DNA of 64,000 nucleotides. It comes from Biancaea sappan. Lineage: Eukaryota > Streptophyta > Magnoliopsida > Fabales > Fabaceae. The stretch covers positions 44,530,689 to 44,594,688 of the forward strand of contig CM073500.1 in assembly GCA_037074585.1 (NCBI GenBank). The letters are read 5' to 3'. The notes beneath the pieces were generated by a model. It was not told the origin of the DNA. It worked only from the letters and a program-made list of their open reading frames with translations, and made no database searches. The number at the start of each line of letters is the position of its first letter. Positions within the stretch are counted from its first letter, which is position 1. Below, piece by piece: positions 42,723 through 56,221 of this stretch. A program made the translations under genes and the position numbers.

Positions 42723-45077
42723 TGTCACGTCCCAAAATTTGAGCACGTGACGGGCACGGAAAGTGAATTTCATTTCACCTCCGTAAGCCTATCTTTCTCT
42801 TAAAAATCATACAATTCTTTTTCATGCAACCAAAACGAGTTTTTTATACATACTACAATTACTCACATTACATCACTGAATGAACCTACCCGATTACAGA
42901 GATTTCTAGATTTATACAACTTAGAATAAAACTTAACTATTATACCTTTATCCTGAACAAATGAAAAGGTAATTATGGACTAAGGATCCATAATTCCTTG
43001 TTCCGATATTTACCTTCAGCTGTCAACTGTGAAAAAAAATATCAGTAAGAGGGGTATGAGCAAACCACGTGCCCAGTGAGTAGATAACACAATACTATGA
43101 CAAAATAAAAATCATGCATCATAATGATAACATGCAGCAATCATACGTAGATCGATCATCATATGATATAATATTATTCATAATACTTCACAACAATATC
43201 CAAGTGAATCAAATGCATTTCAACAAAATTCAAAATTCACAACAGCAATCGATGAAATCAATTTCACACACAATTCCCGTACCAACCGGATCGTCCAGAA
43301 TACCTCTGGATCGTTGCTCGCGGCCCCCGCCGCATCCACCCTTATCGCTCTATTTATATTCTCCACCCTTATAGCTTCACATAGATTTCTCCATGGGGTG
43401 CACCACCATGCCTTTCCTTTCCAGTCAAACACAATCACAATCACATATAAAAATATCCTCAATCATAATCTTGAGCCACATACACAACTCAGTCATTTAC
43501 AATTCAAGCCACAACATAATCAATGTGGTTCCAGCAACATAGCATGTATATAACATAACCCATAATATAGAACAATTATTCAACTCGGTTCACATGCCAT
43601 TCACAATCCATCATATAACCTCCATTCATGGGAAAATAAGAAAATATAATTATATACATTACCAGACACGTTCCACATTTGTTTATGCCTCATCGTTCCA
43701 CATCATCCTCTTCAAACTTGGATATACAACATATTTCCACTATGATGCAAAAAGTCAATAACAGATATTTAATCATAGCAAGTATTAACCTACTCACCTA
43801 GATTTCACGCTCTCGGCACTCCCACTTTGCACTTTGACCATTCCTATTGTAACCAGACAAAAATCATCAGAGTTACGAAATAGAAAAATTTCCTACCACT
43901 ACTCTCGACCTTCACTTACTTCTCGAATCATAACTCCTAACTGGTAATGAATATTCAAATGAAACTTATACCATTGGAAACTAGACTTAAAGAGCTTTCC
44001 AACGATATAAAGTTTGCCCAAAACGGAGTTCGGATGAAGAAGTTATGGCCGATTGAAAAATAAACTAAAATTTCCCGGTACACCTGGCGCCTGGGCGCCA
44101 CCCATGACTGGCACCTAGGCTCCACACGTGGCGCCTGGGCGCCAATTCCGTCTTCTTCCCATCTCACCTTGGCGCCTAGGCGCCACACATGGCGCCTGGG
44201 CACCACGATCGCGACCCTTCGCGATTTCTCTCGGTTTTGGCCCAAATCTGGCCAAATCTTCACCGTTTTTCATGATTTCTTCCATGGGATCTCACCCTTA
44301 ATGTCTAAGAAGCATTTAGACACCAAAATCACCAATTTTAATCGAGAAACGAAGCCGGAATCTCAATTTTACCTCAAACACTCTTAAAACTAGAAAATAG
44401 AGAAAAGCTTAAGAAATAGAAATTTCTATCTCGATTACTTGCTTTCCCTATGTTGCTTGGCTCCTAGAGGCTCGCCCCGTAGCCCGAGATCTAGCCTCCA
44501 AAGCCCGGTTGTAGAGTTGGAGTGTAGAGAGAGAAATTAGAGAGAAGGAAGAGAGAAGGAGAGGAGAGAAAGTGAAGAAAGAGAGAGGAAAGGAGAAAAA
44601 TGAATAAAAAATAGGTGAGGCCACCTATATACTCGCCCGGGGTGAAATTATCACTTGCTCTGCAATTGACCCTCAGTCAAGACTAGCAAAAGCAAATTCA
44701 TAAAATCTCACCTCAGGTGTTTCTAAATCCTCGGTGCCCCACAAATTTCCTTATTCACTTTAGTCCCTCTCAATATCTCAAACTCCACTTTAACCTCGAA
44801 TCCATCATCTTTTTGGTACCGGACTCATAATTCATTCCCATAAGCTCTATTCTTCTTCTCGGGTTCCTACTTGGTCATTTCTCAAAAGTCCTCTATACTT
44901 TCTTTTCTTTTCACTTTAGTCCTTGAGAATTTGTAAAAATTTCCTAAATTAAAAATAAAAATTTCTATTCCCACATTTTCTTCACTAATTCAAAAAGAAA
45001 ATTTTCCACATAATTAAATTTTTCACTAAACTTCAAATCAGACTTTAAATATTCATAAAAATTCTTGGGATATTACA
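42723..45077 (-). mobile_element. Element 5: solo LTR with mosaic sequence
   Basis: 2355 bases, TGTCACG at the left and ATTACA at the right, flanked by perfect TTTAG (42718-42722 and 45078-45082). No internal region. The left half (42723 to about 43793) resembles the corresponding end of element 6, while the right half (about 43793-45077) resembles the element 2 LTR, including decayed GGCGCC palindromes. A solo LTR arises by recombination between the LTRs of a full element. Sense is minus by comparison with element 2. Confidence 0.93.
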
Positions 45078-45082
45078 TTTAG

Positions 45083-45605
45083 GTTGTATATTGATGCAAC
45101 ATGAAAGAATAGTAGCTTATGCCTCAAGACAATTGAGACCCCATGAGCAGAATTATCCAACCCATGACCTAGAATTAGCTGCAATAGTATTCGCCTTAAA
45201 AATTTGGAGACATTACCTTTATGGGGCCAAATATGAGATTTATTATGATCATAAAAGTTTAAAATATTTGTTTGATCAAAAAGAGTTGAACATGAGACAA
45301 AGAAGATGGATAGAATTCCTGAAGGATTACGAGTTTTCCCTTAAGTATCATCCAGGAAAAGCTAATGTTGTTGTTGATGCCCTTAGTAAAAAATCTATCT
45401 ATATGGCCATGATGATGCTAAGGGAAGAACAACTTTTGGAAGAATTTAGGGATTTGAGACTCGAGATATCTTTCGAACCAAATAAAATTGGATTAAGTTC
45501 CCTTGTGATTGAAAGTGAGTTGGAAGGGAAAATTCTAGAAGCATTGACAAGTGACCTTTATATTGAGGAAGTAAAACAACTTAAGAATAAAGGAAGAGCC
45601 TCATA
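45083..45605 (+). pseudogene. Element 4 RNase H continuation
   Basis: Resumes exactly where RT-RNase H was cut. Reads through the RNase H motifs D-H-K-S-L-K and D-A-L-S-K-K, then a linker, and ends at TAA (45603-45605). Confidence 0.85.
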
Positions 45606-46916
45606 ATTAAGATTTACCAAAAATGGGCTACTGAAGTTTAGGAATAGATTATATATTTCGAATGTAGGAACCTTTAGAAAGGAGATCCTTAAAGAAGCTC
45701 ACCAAAGCAAGTATACTATACATCCTGGAGTTATTAAGATGTACCAAGATCTAAAGAGAAATTTTTGGTGGCCTGGATTGAAGAAAAACATAGTAGAATT
45801 TTGTGAGTAAGTGCCTTGTGTGTCAAAGGACTAAAATTGAACACCAAAGACCTCTAGGAAATTTGCAATCCTTAGACATACTGATCTGGAAATGGGATAG
45901 TGTTTCCATAGGGGTTTACCTAGGACATTTTCAGGAAATGATGCTATATGGGTCGTTGTAGACCGATTAACCAAGTCTGTGCACTTTTTACCTATCAAGT
46001 CCACATCTACCTTGAATCAATTAGCACAAATTTATATTAAAGAAATAGTTAGACTTCATAGTGTACCAAATAGCATCATATCTGACAGAGATCCTAGATT
46101 CACCTCCAAATTTTGGAGATCTCTGCAAGAAGCTATGGGAACAAAGTTACAATTTAGTTCCGCTTACCACCCACAGACTGATGGACAAACCGAAAATGTT
46201 AACCAAATACTAGAGGATATGCTAAGAGCTTGTATAATGGAATTCAAAGGTAATTGAGATAGTTATGTAGCATTAGCAGAATTCGCTTACAATAATAGTT
46301 ACCAATTTAGTATTCAAATGGCCCCTTATGAAGCATTGTATTGGAGGAAGTGTAGGTCACCTATTTGTTGGGTAGAACTTAGAGAAAGGACTCTAGTTGG
46401 ACCAGAAATAATAGACCAAACATCTGAACAAATAAAGTTAATAAGGGAACGTCTTGCTACTGTTCAAAGTAGACAAAAAAGTTATGCAGATAAAAGAAGA
46501 AGACCATTGGAATTTAATACTGGTGATCATGTTTTTCTCAAAATTACCCCAATCATGACTGTAGGCAGAGTGTTAAAAGCAAAGAAACTTAGTCCTAGAT
46601 ATGCGGGACCATTCCAAATCCTTGAAAAACTTAGTACCACAGCTTATAGATTAGCCCTACCACCAAATCTAAGTAACATTCATGATGTATTCCATGTATC
46701 CTAATTATGGAAATATCTCCCAGATTCTATATATATTATTGAATATGAGAAATTGCATTTACAAGATAACATGACATATGAAATGAAACCGGATAGAATA
46801 ATTGACACTCGCATTAAATCATTAAGAAACAAGCAAATCCCTCTAATAAAAGTTGTCTGGAAATGGTTGACACAAGAAAAAGCTACATGGGAAATGGCGG
46901 ACAACATGAAGCAAAC
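45606..46916 (+). pseudogene. Element 4 integrase, multiply broken
   Basis: HHCC finger region (about 45690-45840) is split by a frameshift near 45808. The core with I-S-D-R-D-P-R-F and D-G-Q-T-E-N reads at 45979-46257 and stops at TGA where element 1 has Trp. It resumes to 46704, stops again at TAA, and continues with the chromodomain-like tail with EKATWE to the element 6 insertion at 46916. The last codons continue after element 6 at 49957. Confidence 0.85.
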
Positions 46917-49900
46917 TGTAATATCCCAAATTTAATTACCTCAGAAAATAAGGCTAAATAAATAAGTGAGCAAGTAAATAAGGATAAAATAGTAATAAAT
47001 TTTTTTTGAGAAATATGAATATAATTTTATTCATTAGGCTGGGAACCTAATTGAATAGAATACAAAAGAATGAGGGCTCTTTAATGTTTTAACCAAAAGA
47101 AAAATAAAAGAAGTTGTTCCATCGTCTACGTATCTCCTATGTGTTGGCAATTAGCAAAATAAGGAGTCCTTATCTTTATGGAAAGCATTATGTTAAATTA
47201 TTATTACGCTTCGTGACAAGAGTAGGTATTGTGTCTGTCCATGGTGGGGGAGAAGAAAAAGTGAGAGGAAGAGACGAATTTGAAAAAAAAAAAAAAGGAG
47301 AAAGTGATGTGTGTGAGTGGAAGTGTGAGAAATAGTATAAACAAATATAAGTGAGTGCCTTTCCCTTCAATTTTAATATTCACTCACTCTTCCTTCCTTT
47401 GTTCTCTTTGATAAAATAAGTATACATGGGTGTTGTGAACGAGAGGAAGAAAATAGAAAGGAGAGAGAGAGAGAAAGACAGCATCTTGAGAATGAGTGGG
47501 GGTTCATCTTCCTCAACCATCATTTATGGGTATCTTGCTAGCAGTCAGTTCTACTGCCGACTACTCTAGTTTATTCAACGGTGAGAACTTTCCTTCCTCT
47601 TTAATGATTCTTTAACTGAATTTTCAGCTTAAATCCTTCTAAAATATGACTGTAAATAGTTTGTATTTAGGTTCTTTATTCAAGAATTTTTATAGTGGTT
47701 TGAGTTTACTATTTCTGTCTCCAAGGGTGGTTTTTAATTGAAAATTTTTGAGTAAATTTTTGTAAATTGTTGGAAATATTATTAGTGCATATGAAACTAA
47801 ATTGATGACAGAAAAAAAATCTGAGGGAAAAAGCATGATAGTAAACTGCAGGGACTAAATTGAAAATATTGAAAAGTTTACTGGGGTTGATTTAATTTTA
47901 GAAGAAAATATATTCCTAATCTATGGACCTATTTGAAGTGAAATATGAGTTTAAATCAAGTCAAGGAAATAAGGAAAATTTACTAAGGAGTTGTGAAAGG
48001 AAAATAAGACAATTTTAAATGCTTCTGATTTTAAGTGATTTTGAATGACCAAATCAAATTGTAAAATCATGAAATTGTTATGAGAGGTTCTTTATATTCT
48101 AATAATCTAACTTGGAAAGTTTTGAGCTCATCAAAATTGTTTTGGTCAGTCAAATAAATATGAGAACAACACTTTGTTCAATGCAGAGCAAATCTGGGAA
48201 GTTTTGAAAATTAATTTGGTTTTGGCAGCTAAAGACTTTATTTTGGTCTACAAATTTTATAATCCTTAGCTAAAACATAAAACTAATTATCTGCAAAATT
48301 TCATAGCTATTGGACACGATTAGCTTCGTCTAGAAAACATAAAACATCACTTATACAAAAATCTGATAGCTCTGACTTAGGGTCACTAATGAGGTTGGTA
48401 TAGGGGTCAAATTCGGGAGTTCTAAGCTGAAATTTTTACCACAACATGTTAACATATAAAGAAGATTATATACTAAGTTTCATGATTTTTGGAGCTACGG
48501 ATTAATACCAGAAATTTTGTAAAATTTGGCTTTGAAACTAGCAGAAAAAAAAAGAACAATGTTAGATGATTGGTAACCTAAGTTCTAAATTACTGTTATT
48601 TCCTTCTTGGCTTATTTTCTAGGCCTCCTATGAGATCTTTGGTACCTTCCTTTAGTTGGGAGTGTGAGAATATTACTCAAATCTGAGGTGAGTGGGTTAA
48701 TACTTGCTATGATTAAATATCTTTGTTATTGACTTTTTGCATTATAGTGAAAATATGTTGTATATCCAAGTTTGAAGAGGATGATAACTCAAATATATAT
48801 TTATATGTTTAAATTATATTGTACTTGAATGGGACGATAAGACATAAACAATTGTGGAACTTGCCTGGTGACGTATATAATTATATTTTCTTATTTTCTC
48901 ATGAATGGAGATTATATGATGGATTGTGAATGACATGTGAACTGAGTTGAAATGTGTCATACTCTGATTGTTGAGTTCATTCATATACGGATAGTTGAAG
49001 TATGTTATTGTTGAATAATTGTTTTATATTATGAGTTATTATGTTGTATACATGCTATGTTGCTGGAACCATATTGATTATGTTGTTACTTGAATTGTAA
49101 ATGACTGAGTTGTGTATGTGGCTCATGATTATGATTGAGAATGCTCTTAGATGTGATTGTGATTGTGTTTGACTAGAAAAGAAAGGCATGACGGTGCACC
49201 CCATGGAGAAATCTATGTGAAGCTATAAGGGTGGAGAATATAAATGGAGCGATAAGGGTGGATGCGGCGGGGGCCGCGGGCAACGATCCAGAAGTACCCT
49301 GGACGATCCAGTTGGTACGGAAAATGTGTGAAATTGATTTCACTGTTTACTGTTGTGAATTATTTGAATTATGTTGAAATGTATTTGATTTACTTGGATA
49401 TTGTTGTGAAGTATTATGAATTATGTTATATTATATTATGATCGATTACGTATGATTGCTGCATGTTATCATTATGATGCATGGTATTTTTTTTTTGTCA
49501 TAGTGTTGTGTTGTCTGCTCATTAGGCACGTGGTTTGCTCATACCCCTCTTATTAACATTTTTTTTCAGAGTTGACAGTTGAAGGTAAATATCTATACAA
49601 AGAGTTTTGAATCCTTAGCCCATGATTACCTTTTCATTTGTTCAAGGTAAAAGTATAATGTTTAGGTCTTATTTTAAATTGTATAAATCTAGAAAATCTC
49701 TGTAATCGGGTAGGTTCATTCAGTGATGTAATGCGAATGACTGTAGTATGTATAGAGAACTCGGTTTAACCGTATTTTCTTATCTTTTGGGAAAAGATGA
49801 ATAATTCTCTTATTTTAATTCTTAAATTATGTAATTTAGATTAATTGTATTTAAAAGAGTGGTATGATACTTAAAAGAAAGATACGCTTACGGAGGTGAA

Positions 49901-49951
49901 ATGAAATTCACTTTCCGTGCCGGTCACGTGCTTAAATTTTGGAACGTGACA
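46917..49951 (+). mobile_element. Element 6: solo LTR
   Basis: 3035 bases with TGTAATATCCC at the left and GTGACA at the right, flanked by perfect CAAAC (46912-46916 and 49952-49956). It interrupts the last codons of element 4 pol; coding resumes right after the second CAAAC. Its right 1.2 kb is the reverse complement of the left half of element 5 with moderate divergence; the left 1.7 kb is unlike other LTRs here. Includes AGGTGAGT at 48686-48693. No internal genes. Confidence 0.9.
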
Positions 49952-50012
49952 CAAACTTATCCTGAATTATTTGACTAAGGTAAGATCTTGAATTTTGATG
50001 ACAAAATTCTAT

Positions 50013-50027
50013 TAAGGGAGGTAGAGT
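50013..50027 (+). promoter_or_regulatory. Polypurine tract of element 4
   Basis: AAGGGAGGTAGAG-type purine run directly before the 3' LTR. Confidence 0.85.
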
Positions 50028-51830
50028 TGTAACATCCCATATTTTCTTGCATTTAAGTTATATTTTTCTTTGTTAAATTCGAAATAGTGTTAGAAATTGA
50101 GAAATTTATGTTTCTGGATATTTAGGATAAAGTGGCAGAAAAGAGGTATGAGAAATTAGGATACTTGAGTTAAGAATAAAGGAAAAAGAGAGTTTTGATG
50201 GCATCAGTCGACTAATTAAAAGGAACAGTCAACTGATCGCATTAAAAATTGGACTAAGTTGTTGATATCTGCAATCGGTCGACTGATGATGAGAGAAGAT
50301 CAGTCGACTGATTCTTCTCTGTTAGGCTAATATTTCAGGTCCAGATGAAATCAGTCGACTAATAGGATTAGTTGACTATCGGGAGGAAATCAGTCGACTG
50401 ATTACATGCTGAAGTATGAAAATAGGTCGGTTTAACTGAAATTCAATGGGAGAAAATTTACTTAGTTACCTCTTGTATGCTAATGAGACTTAGAAATGAG
50501 ATATTAGGGTTAAAAAGGAAATTTCCAACTCAATAGAGCCCTTGAGACTCTTTTAGAAGAGAGAAGAGAGAAAAAGGAATGAATTCTGAAAATTTAGCAA
50601 GGAGAGAGAGAGAAAAACGTGAAGAGAAAGAAAAGGAAGGAGAAAGAAGTTTTAGTAAGGTTTTTGGGCAAAAGAATCATCATAGGTAAGCTTCTAGCTT
50701 GTTTCCTTTAATTTAACTTAATTCTAGAGCTTGAAAAATGATAGAAAGGAGATTTTCAGGATAAAGGGAAGGGAAAGAAGGAAGAAACTAGAAGATAATA
50801 CTTCCATTTGAATTCTAAGGGAATCAAGGTAGCTAGTTCTCATAAAAGCTATGTATTTTAGATATTTATTGTTTTATAATAGCTTTTAATGCATGCTTGT
50901 TGTTTTAGAGTCTTCATGAATGCATAGAACACATCTTTCTATGAAAAATATATCATATGTCTCCATGGGATGATAGAATAAGAAATTCTCATAGGATGCC
51001 CAGAAATTCCTCATAGGATGTGAAAGTCTTTATGGGATGAAAGAACTATAGAATTCCCCGTGAGATGACAGAAATTTCTCATGAGACATGAATTTCTTTT
51101 AATGGAAAATAGTCAAGCATAGTACATTAAGTTAAGAATGATTTATCATGCATGTGTATTTATATGATGGCATCTCATTTCTTGAAAAAGGTTTATATTG
51201 TTAGAATGGCTTTTATGACTGAAATGGTAGAAATATTTTACAATGTGCTAGCTACTGGAATTTTTCATCTCACCTTGTTTTATGACAATTTACCATTTCA
51301 AGAGCTGAAGCAGAAAAAGAGGGGAAAGAAAAGAAATAGGTATATATTGTGTAACTAACCATGTTACTTCCTTAAGTAGAAATATGGGAAAGAGTCATGT
51401 AATGTATAGGATATCATGTTTTGTAAACTTAAGGCTATACTAAGTATTTGTAATTAAACTTTTGATATTCTAGTAGAATCTATAAACGAAAGTTTAAATA
51501 TGGCTGTGGACTTTATGTAAAATTTAGTAGCTGAATCCACCATATTTGGAATTGCTTTTACTGAAAATTAAAGTCTGTAATACACCAGTCGACTAATCAG
51601 TCTATATCAATCGACTGATACTTCTCAGTTTTAACTTTAATTAAATCTTTAATTGATCAATCGACTGATAGTCAAAAATCGGTCGACTAATTGCTTAATG
51701 TCAAATCTGAAATTTTGTATTTTCAATTATATCAAAAGCCAATTATTTCGAAAGCTCGGACATTTTATAAGCATATTATTCCAAAACTTATCACTTCACC
51801 AATAGGTTCATATATAGTGTGGACATTACA
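50028..51830 (+). repeat. 3' LTR of element 4
   Basis: 1803 bases, TG...CA. It carries a purine-rich segment (50483-50650, with GAGAGAGAG) missing from the 5' LTR, and the same family of GTCGAC palindromes. Confidence 0.93.
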
Positions 51831-51835
51831 GAATA

Positions 51836-52764
51836 CGCCGAATTGCAGAGTCTATTGCTGATTGCAACGACACTCTAACTTTATATCTCACTTGCATTCA
51901 AGCTCTCGATACCGAATTCTAAAATCTATTCGATGCTTGCATGATTGTTTACATGATCTCGAACACTTGAAGCTTTTGTACAATACAATCTTGCAAGATT
52001 GCAAGCTTCCTGGTCCAGCTTGGAAGCTTCAAAACGTGAGAGAGAATGAAATATTAGCACAGAAATTGGAATCGGAGCGCTTGAGGTAATTCGCATCCCT
52101 ATCTTGAAAAGGTACAATCTTCATAAGAAACAAATGACAAACTTTGGAGAACTAATATCAATATATGGTGAATTATAAGTTTGAGGAATTGGAGATTTCT
52201 AAAAATATAAGTTTTCACTAACCAAACATACATTTTTTTTTACCATTTTCATTTTCATTCTCCTTCAAAATATATTCAATTTCAGCAACCTAAGGTGTTC
52301 TACGTTAATTGGAAGAAACTATGGTTTTTGCCTAGTACAAAAAATTGAAAAGCATAAGAATAAAAAGACAATTGATAGTTATGATAAAGAGGCGCCTAAG
52401 TCCTCTACAAGGTTTTGCCACCTAGTAAAATGCTATCGTTTGATATTGAGAAGTTGATGTAAAATTTAAATGAACTCTAACTATATTCCGTCTTAATCGA
52501 ACGGTGCTAATGATGCCCAATACCCTGTTGAGTAACAAAGTCCAACAAAGAATCATGATAAAAAGATGAAATGTGAATAATAGTGTGTTTTGTTATGTAA
52601 TATCCATCATCCATGTTTCAGAACAAAGCCGACAACTACAAGAGCTTGCTCAGATTTGTTGGGGGTTCCTGTTGCCATATATAGTTTGGGGATTAGGGCT
52701 TTATATTGATTGCTTGTACAAAAGAAGGAGCTGTAAAGTGATGGCTTTTATGGGAATAATATAA
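51836..52764 (+). pseudogene. Possible small gene disrupted by element 4
   Basis: Directly after the element 4 target duplication a stretch reads as a coiled-coil-like peptide rich in Leu, Glu and Asp (about 51840-52087, needing one frame change), ending at a possible GAG|GTAATT donor. A TTTCAG acceptor at about 52614-52619 is followed by a frame of about 45 residues with a hydrophobic segment and a K-R-R-S tail, ending at TAA (52762-52764). Left of element 4, an ATG (38424-38426) precedes the insertion point. Phases do not join cleanly, so this may be a decayed gene or chance. No family recognised. Confidence 0.25.
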
Positions 52765-55700
52765 GGTGCAAGTGAAAGTACCGTTATTCCGTATTTGGTT
52801 TTTTATGTCAATGAAAATTTACTAGAAATCCTCTTAGAAAAGACAAGAAAAAGGAGTGAAAACTAGGCTAATAAGAGTACATTATTTAAAACACATATTT
52901 ATTTGTAAGAGATAAAACTAAGAAATATTAGTAAGAGATCAAATTAAAAAAATTTTACAAGGACTCTGTTGAGAAATATTTAATCTATAAGAGATACGAT
53001 TGAGGAAACAATTTTATAAAGAATCAAATTTCAGAATAAATACTTTATTTGTGAGAGAAATACAATTTTGATTTATATTATTTTTTATTATAAACAAGAC
53101 ATCATAAAAGGAGAAAATGAAAATAAAAAAGGGAGAATAAAATTTGAACTCGTGTGCACCAAAGCAGATAATTCTTGAATTTCTTATAAATTAATTAAAT
53201 TCTTTACATTAAGCTTTGTTTTATTAATTGTTGATTATATATGTCCTTTTTAATTTTTTTTTAATTTCTCAATGGAATTATTATACTGGAAAATCCTTAA
53301 TTTGAAAGAATGAAAAGCATGTAATTTCAAAAAAATTAGACCGGTCATGTTGAATTGATTGAGGCATCATTTTAAGGTCAATTGTTAGACTTTGATCAAA
53401 CTGATAATAGTTAAAATATATTAAAATATTAAAATATATAATTTATGTATATGATAAAAATATTAAAATATTAAAATATTCAAGGTATGTTATAAATATA
53501 TATTTATATTAATCTTAAATCTTCTTCTAATAATTTAAATTTTTAAAATTTTTTTTTAAAATAAATAATAATATTTAATAAAAATTTATAAATTTTTAAA
53601 AAAATTAAACCGATTAAATTGATTAATTTTATCGATTCAATTAACTTTTTATTAATTTAAATATTCATTAATTTTTAACTGTAAATTGAATCAAAGACCT
53701 AACTAATTCTTTAATTTTTTTATCGGCCGGCCGGACCGATTCTCTAATAGGTAATAAGTAATGATGTAGCTTCAATAAGTTTGTTTGGTTATACAGTTAT
53801 TTATATCCACCATTTTTTATCCCATTATGATCTTAACCCTTTATTTAAGTGTTTTATTCCTCCATTTTTGGCAGATTGAAAAATAAACTTTTTCTTCTTC
53901 CCAGAAATAATAGGATGTCTACATCGTTCCACGAATATTCTAGCCAAGCAGGCCATTCAATTCCAACTTGGTACTCTATCTTAATCCATGTCAACTTACC
54001 TTTTGCCTCATCTAAATATTGAAGTTGACTAATTGGCAAACATTATTATTAAATCTAAGAAAAAATTTAATTATAAAAATTGTAAAAATTTAATTATAAA
54101 AAATGTGCGTGTGTGTGTGTGCGTGTTTTTTTTTTTAAATTTTTATTTAGTGGACACCAAGGTCCTAGGCAGCAACTAGCAAAAGGCTTGCCTTTATCAT
54201 CATTCACATTTATATTTCATGACTTTTTGGTTGATACCATGAAAAGTAATAAAAAAGAAATGGAAATGATTATTCGAATTATTTAAGGGCGTTTATACGC
54301 CATTGCTTAGACATGATAATCAACTTGTCTTTAGGCCTTTTTATGAGTGGGTGGGTGTATCTGAATCTGATTCCAACTACTTAACTACTAATTTTAAATT
54401 AGCAACTTGTTTCCCTCTTCCTAATTTTAAATTAGCAACTTGAGCTACCCTTTCATTTTTGAGTAAATTACACTCTACTTTTTCGTTATTTTTTAAAAAT
54501 TATACACTTATTCTTTTTAAAGTATATATTTTCCTCTCTTATAATAATTATAAGATGTGCTATATTTTAATTTAATTTATATTTTTCATGTCCAACTTTT
54601 TAAAAAAAATTAAAATCCTCTTTATTAACCTAAGTACATATTGAATTTTTTTTTACAATTTGATTATTTGTGATTTTTTTTATGTTAACAATCTTTATTT
54701 ATTTATACTTCAATTAGGCTGATAAAATATTATAATAAAAGAAAAATATACCACATGAGGTTACTAAATATTTAAAAAATAGATTGCAATAAACTATTGA
54801 ACATGGAAAATATAAAAATAAATTATAATATGATGTAATTGCAAGAGAATAGAATGAATATTTTGAAAATATAAAGAAGGTCCTTGTAATTTAAAAATTT
54901 TATATGAAAAAGGGCGTAGTTTACTATTTTTGTTTTCTTTTGCAAAACCATATTTTAAAGTTATCTACTTCCTTATATGGGCCGGTTAATGGTATGATTA
55001 ACAAAGGAAAGGAAAAGACAAATAGAACGGAGCTTAGGCGTAATGTGACCCGCGAGATCCGTGTGTGTGTATCGATATCTGTGTGTTTGTTTGAATCTGA
55101 AACGACATGGGAAGTGTTATCCACAATTCATGATTTCACTTCCACATGGATGTCTGACCCTGCAATATCGATTGTTTCATTTCCCTATGTATTATAAACT
55201 TTTTAATTTGGAGAAACAGTGTCTCTCAGGTTAAGTACTCTTAGACCACATTCACAAGATTTAAAAAGAAAAAAAAAAGGCTTCATAGTTCATAAAATAA
55301 TGTGGTAGATACCATTTGTCCAAGAAAAATCCCCAATCTTCCTTGGAACCGTTTCAGTACAGAGTTTTGGTTGATTAAGTATGTGTTTGGTATCACATTG
55401 GTGGTGAGGCTAATTATGTTTGTACTGCCTAAACATGGTTTGAACGAATTTGTTGATATTTGGTAATTCAATAAAGCAACTTACATTTGATTCACTCCAA
55501 CCATGATTTACTCCACGCTACCTTGGGTTGCTTCTAGTCAAGATCAAACGTGGTTGGCTTTTGGTTTTGCCATTTTTTCCAACTTTATCCCACAGCAAGG
55601 AGAGAATATAGCAACCAAAAGAAAAGTGCATACAAAGCACTGAGAAAAACATAGCATGATTAATATATCTATTGCTGCAAGGTGAAAGACTAGGGGAAGC

Positions 55701-56220
55701 GTTTGTCGCTGACGAGAATTCGATTAGGAGACGATGGTCAGCGACACACAGTACTCTTGGGTTCTTCCTCTCACGCATGCTCTATTCTTGTGGCGAGTGA
55801 GTAGGAGACAGAGAAAAAGAGGAAAGAGAGCTTGACAGGTTCGATGAGGAGAGATAGTTCGACGGGTGTATGCGCATGCTACTAATAGAAGAGGGCTTCT
55901 TGGCTAATCTTAAAACATTGACCCTGTGTGTGGGAGAAGTGGTCGTTTTTTATGTTGTCACCGTGACTGACCTTTAGCTAAAATAATGGGAATAACACTT
56001 AAATTTCTTTTCTTTTCATCCAAGTCCACATAAATTTTGTAAAATTTCCTCTTTGCCCAAAATAAAAATGGGAAGACCATGTTGGACAAATAATAAAAAA
56101 TTTCAATCGGTAATTGAAAAGTTAAAATTTATTTATTAATTTATATTTAAAATTAGTTAATGATTCATTTTGGCCAAATAAACCAAAAAAAATTAGTGTC
56201 TTTTTATTACTGTTTTTTTT
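52765..56220. other. AT-rich intergenic DNA
   Basis: Only short ORFs with no recognisable family (for example 53854-54039 and 55518-55778, minus). Low-complexity A/T runs and a (GT)n stretch near 54105-54125. Nothing further supported. Confidence 0.5.
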
Positions 56221-56221
56221 C

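Larger units (their letters stand above)
38449..51830 (+). mobile_element. Element 4: degenerate Ty3/gypsy chromovirus with two solo-LTR insertions
   Basis: Flanked by the perfect 5-bp duplication GAATA (38444-38448 and 51831-51835). The 5' LTR begins TATAACATC, where the 3' LTR keeps TGTAACATC; both end in ATTACA. A tRNA-Met primer site, gag, protease, RT, RNase H, integrase and polypurine tract follow in order on the plus strand. Coding frames hold several nonsense codons and at least one frameshift, and two solo LTRs interrupt pol. The LTRs differ by many substitutions and by a roughly 150-base indel, so it is clearly older than elements 1 and 2. Confidence 0.94.

Noticed and set aside
43114..43553. 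ORFs in the left half of element 5
   Set aside because: They lie inside a solo LTR and lack any domain.
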